Assembly: GCA_003660485.1 (NCBI GenBank)
Contig: QMUI01000030.1
Span: 1-8,272 of the forward strand
Direction of reading: 5' to 3'
DNA from: Thermococci archaeon
GTDB taxonomy: Archaea > Methanobacteriota_B > Thermococci > Thermococcales > Thermococcaceae
DNA length: 8,272 nucleotides
The notes beneath the pieces were generated by a model. The model made no database searches. It was given only the letters and a program-made list of their open reading frames with translations, and was not told the origin of the DNA. Below, one piece after another: positions 6,131 to 8,272 of this stretch; the stretch's first letter is position 1; every line of letters begins with the position of its first letter. The position numbers and the translations under genes are program-made.

Positions 6131-7300
6131 ATGCTTGACCCATTCAGTGAGAGAGCAAAAGACCTACTAAAAGAATTCGGATCCATAAATGAATTTATGA
6201 ATGCTATACCCACTATAGTTACCATTGAGGAGGTCGTTGAAAGGTTAAAGGTTGTCAAGTATAGGGAGGATGCTAGTAGCTTTATGGACGTTCAAGATAT
6301 AAGGGATCTCGCCCAGTTCTACGCTTTACTTGGAGCTTTAGCGTTCTCCCCCTATGGTCTGGAGTTGGAGCTCGTAAAGAAGGCTAATTTAATAATATAC
6401 TCAGAGAGAATTAGAAGAACCGAGAAAATTAGGCCCGAAGAGATAAGCCTTCCAATTCAGCTAGCAGTAGAGTTCCCAATTGATGACGTTAAGGCCCTTG
6501 AGAGGGTTTTTAGGGGATTGCCAGAATACACAATTAAAATTTCAGAGTTCCTGGAGCTCTTACCTGGGGAAAAGCTCTCCAACTACTACATCTATAGAGG
6601 GCTTGTGTACCTAAAAAAGGAAGACCTCATGAAGATTTGGGAGATGGCATTTGAGAGGAACACCGAAAAGGCAGTTAACCTACTCTACGAAATCAGAGAT
6701 GACCTCCCAGAATTCTACACCGAACTGTTGGGAGAGATAAGGAGCTTTGCAGAGGAAGAGTTCAAGGCCAGATTCAAAGATGTCAAGTCAGGCATCTTAA
6801 AGCCCGAACTATTCCCACCCTGTGTGAAGAACGCCCTAAAAGGAGTGCCACAGGGGCTCAGGAACTACGCTATTACAGTTCTGCTCACGAGCTTCTTGAG
6901 CTATGCAAGGATATGCCCCAACCCCCCTAAGAGGAACGTAAGGGTTAGGGACTGCATAGACGATTTAAAGGTAATAAAGGATGAGATACTTCCTATGATA
7001 ATCGAAGCGGCGAACCGTTGCTCTCCTCCATTGTTTGAGGATCAACCTAATGAAATTAAGAATATATGGTACCACCTGGGCTTCGGATATACAGCGAACC
7101 CAACGCTTGAGGACAGTGGAAATTCAACATGGTACTTCCCACCTAACTGCGAGAAAATAAGGACGAATGCACCGCAACTCTGCACCCCGGATAAGCACTG
7201 CAAGTACATCAGGAACCCCTTGACTTACTACCTCAGGAGGCTTTACATGGAGGGTAAGAGAAATGCTCCTAAGGGAGGTAACAAAGGAGGAAAGGAGTAA
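6131..7300 (+). CDS. priL: DNA primase large subunit PriL
   Basis: This is the regulatory subunit of the archaeal heterodimeric primase, which starts RNA/DNA primers at the replication fork. It has 389 residues from ATG 6131; P. furiosus p46 is of similar length. The N-terminal helical domain (about 1-220) binds PriS. The C-terminal domain (about 225-370) carries the cysteines expected to hold the 4Fe-4S cluster: FPPC (Cys231), NRCSPPLF (Cys297), PPNCEKIR (Cys340) and Cys351 or Cys357; Cys262 and Cys275 are additional. The tail from about 374 is Gly/Lys-rich and looks disordered; it is dual-coding with priS. An in-frame ATG at 6113 would add six residues. I prefer 6131 because MLDPF looks like a family N-terminus and the TATA spacing puts the transcript start there. 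priS follows with a 38-nt overlap. Confidence 0.93.
   Translation: MLDPFSERAKDLLKEFGSINEFMNAIPTIVTIEEVVERLKVVKYREDASSFMDVQDIRDLAQFYALLGALAFSPYGLELELVKKANLIIYSERIRRTEKIRPEEISLPIQLAVEFPIDDVKALERVFRGLPEYTIKISEFLELLPGEKLSNYYIYRGLVYLKKEDLMKIWEMAFERNTEKAVNLLYEIRDDLPEFYTELLGEIRSFAEEEFKARFKDVKSGILKPELFPPCVKNALKGVPQGLRNYAITVLLTSFLSYARICPNPPKRNVRVRDCIDDLKVIKDEILPMIIEAANRCSPPLFEDQPNEIKNIWYHLGFGYTANPTLEDSGNSTWYFPPNCEKIRTNAPQLCTPDKHCKYIRNPLTYYLRRLYMEGKRNAPKGGNKGGKE
7249..7253 (+). promoter_or_regulatory. Ribosome-binding site of priS inside priL
   Basis: GGAGG lies nine bases before ATG 7263, within the last codons of priL. It decides the priS start and implies translation of both primase subunits from one message with overlapping reading frames. 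Confidence 0.65.
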
Positions 7301-8272
7301 GTTCTATAAGGAAGAGTGGAATGCCAAAGATATTCCCGATTTCATCGTGGATACCCTTGAATATAGGGAGTTTGGATTTGATCACACTGGAGAGGGGCCC
7401 AACGATAGAAAAAACCACTATAGTGATTTAAGGGACTTAGAAGACTACATCAGAGCAACATCACCCTACGCCGTCTACTCCAGCGTAGCCCTCTACGAAA
7501 AACCAGAGAAAATGGAAGGATGGCTTGGGGCAGAAATAGTGTTCGACATAGACGCTAAAGATCTCCCGTTGAAACGGTGTAACCATGAACCTGGAACTGT
7601 CTGTCCTATATGCCTCAACGATGCAAAAGAGCTCGCCAAAGATACCCTAGTCATACTGAAAGAAGAGCTAGGATTTGAAAACGTTCACGTTATATATTCT
7701 GGGAGAGGGTATCACATAAGAGTTTTAGATGAATGGGCATTAAACCTCGATTCAAAAGCAAGGGAAAGGATACTAGCCTTTGTTTCTGCCAGTGAGATTG
7801 AGGATGTATCCGAGTTTAGGAAGCTTCTAATTGAGAAGAGGGGATGGTTCGTTCTAAACCATTCTTACCCCAGGGTTTTTAGGCTTAGATTCGGATACTT
7901 TATCTTAAGAGTAAAGTTTCCGCACCTGAAAAATATGGGAATTAGAAGAGACATTGCTGAGAGGATAATCAATTCAAAAGAAGAAATTTATAGAGGATTC
8001 GTGCGAAATGCCATCCTAGCTTCCTTTCCCCACGGAGTTGGTGTTGAAACTCTGGCAAAGCTCTTCGCACTGTCAACAAGGTTCTCTAAAGCGTACTTTG
8101 ACGGAAGGGTTACGGTAGATATAAAGAGGATACTAAGGCTACCCTCAACTCTACATTCCAAAGTGGGATTAGTTGCGAAGTACGTAGGAACAACGGAAAA
8201 AGAAGTCATGAAGTTCAATCCTTTTAGGCATGCCGTTCCAAAATTCAGAAAGAAAGAAGTAAGGGAAGCTTA
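7263..8272 (+). CDS. priS: DNA primase small (catalytic) subunit PriS, 3' end cut by window
   Basis: This is the catalytic primase subunit of the archaeo-eukaryotic type, which makes primers and, in Pyrococcus, can also extend DNA. The open frame runs from ATG 7263 ([10 protein letters not shown]) to the window edge: 336 full codons of an expected roughly 346, so only the last ten or so are missing. Catalytic aspartates Asp95 and Asp97 are in VFDIDAKD, and Asp280 in YFDGRVTVD is the third. A zinc knuckle is formed by Cys106, His108, Cys114 and Cys117 ([13 protein letters not shown]). The nucleotide-binding motifs SGRGYH (146-151) and [12 protein letters not shown] (291-302, with His298) are intact. 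The start overlaps priL by 38 nt in another frame. The sequence is very close to what I remember of the structurally studied P. horikoshii PriS. Confidence 0.96.
   Translation, partial: MLLREVTKEERSKFYKEEWNAKDIPDFIVDTLEYREFGFDHTGEGPNDRKNHYSDLRDLEDYIRATSPYAVYSSVALYEKPEKMEGWLGAEIVFDIDAKDLPLKRCNHEPGTVCPICLNDAKELAKDTLVILKEELGFENVHVIYSGRGYHIRVLDEWALNLDSKARERILAFVSASEIEDVSEFRKLLIEKRGWFVLNHSYPRVFRLRFGYFILRVKFPHLKNMGIRRDIAERIINSKEEIYRGFVRNAILASFPHGVGVETLAKLFALSTRFSKAYFDGRVTVDIKRILRLPSTLHSKVGLVAKYVGTTEKEVMKFNPFRHAVPKFRKKEVREA

Noticed and set aside
7988..8218. Minus-strand frame opposite priS
   Set aside because: Shadow of the conserved PriS coding sequence; catalytic motifs of PriS lie on the plus strand here.
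1..8272. CRISPR array, tRNA, or defence system
   Set aside because: No regularly spaced repeats, no tRNA-like fold, and no nuclease, helicase or toxin genes outside the housekeeping set were seen.

Overview
The window looks like a piece of a Pyrococcus (Thermococcales, hyperthermophilic Euryarchaeota) chromosome. It carries a two-subunit archaeal primase (PriS/PriL), a proteasome-activating nucleotidase (PAN) with a C-terminal HbYX tail, and a Clp1/Grc3-type 5'-OH polynucleotide kinase. Ribosome-binding sites are of the GAGGTGAT type, and TATA/BRE-like promoters precede some genes. The PriS and PAN proteins are very close to what I remember of Pyrococcus furiosus and P. horikoshii proteins, and the gene order resembles those genomes. 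This species-level comparison is from memory, not from a search.

Layout, left to right. (1) Positions 1-2107, plus strand: the 3' part of a CUT1-type sugar ABC transporter operon. It holds the tail of one permease, a complete MalG-like permease and a MalK-like ATPase, closed by a hairpin plus T-rich terminator at 2094-2129. (2) 2199-3389, plus: the PAN ATPase with its own TATA promoter. (3) 3390-3947: a stretch of about 560 bp without an intact gene. It holds a palindromic repeat that looks like the right end of an IS200/IS605 (TnpB) element, a decayed minus-strand membrane-transporter gene (MFS-like) and an unexplained hairpin. (4) 3948-4523, plus: an EngB/YihA-type GTPase, whose 3' end overlaps the convergent minus-strand gene for an Lrp-like regulator (4495-4962). 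(5) 5026-6084, minus: a polynucleotide 5'-kinase, upstream of the regulator and divergent from the primase genes. (6) 6131 to the window end, plus: priL and priS, overlapping by 38 nt; priS runs off the edge about ten codons short of its expected end.

How the genes work together: the transporter genes would form one sugar importer. PAN would unfold substrates for the 20S proteasome. PriL and PriS form the replicative primase. The kinase and EngB act in RNA and ribosome metabolism. The regulator gene has a symmetric repeat around its probable TATA box that suggests autoregulation. The most notable unannotated items are the pair of mobile-element end remnants (one supplies the stop codon of the permease gene), the transporter pseudogene, and the regulator operator. 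I saw no CRISPR array, tRNA or rRNA, and no convincing novel multi-gene system.
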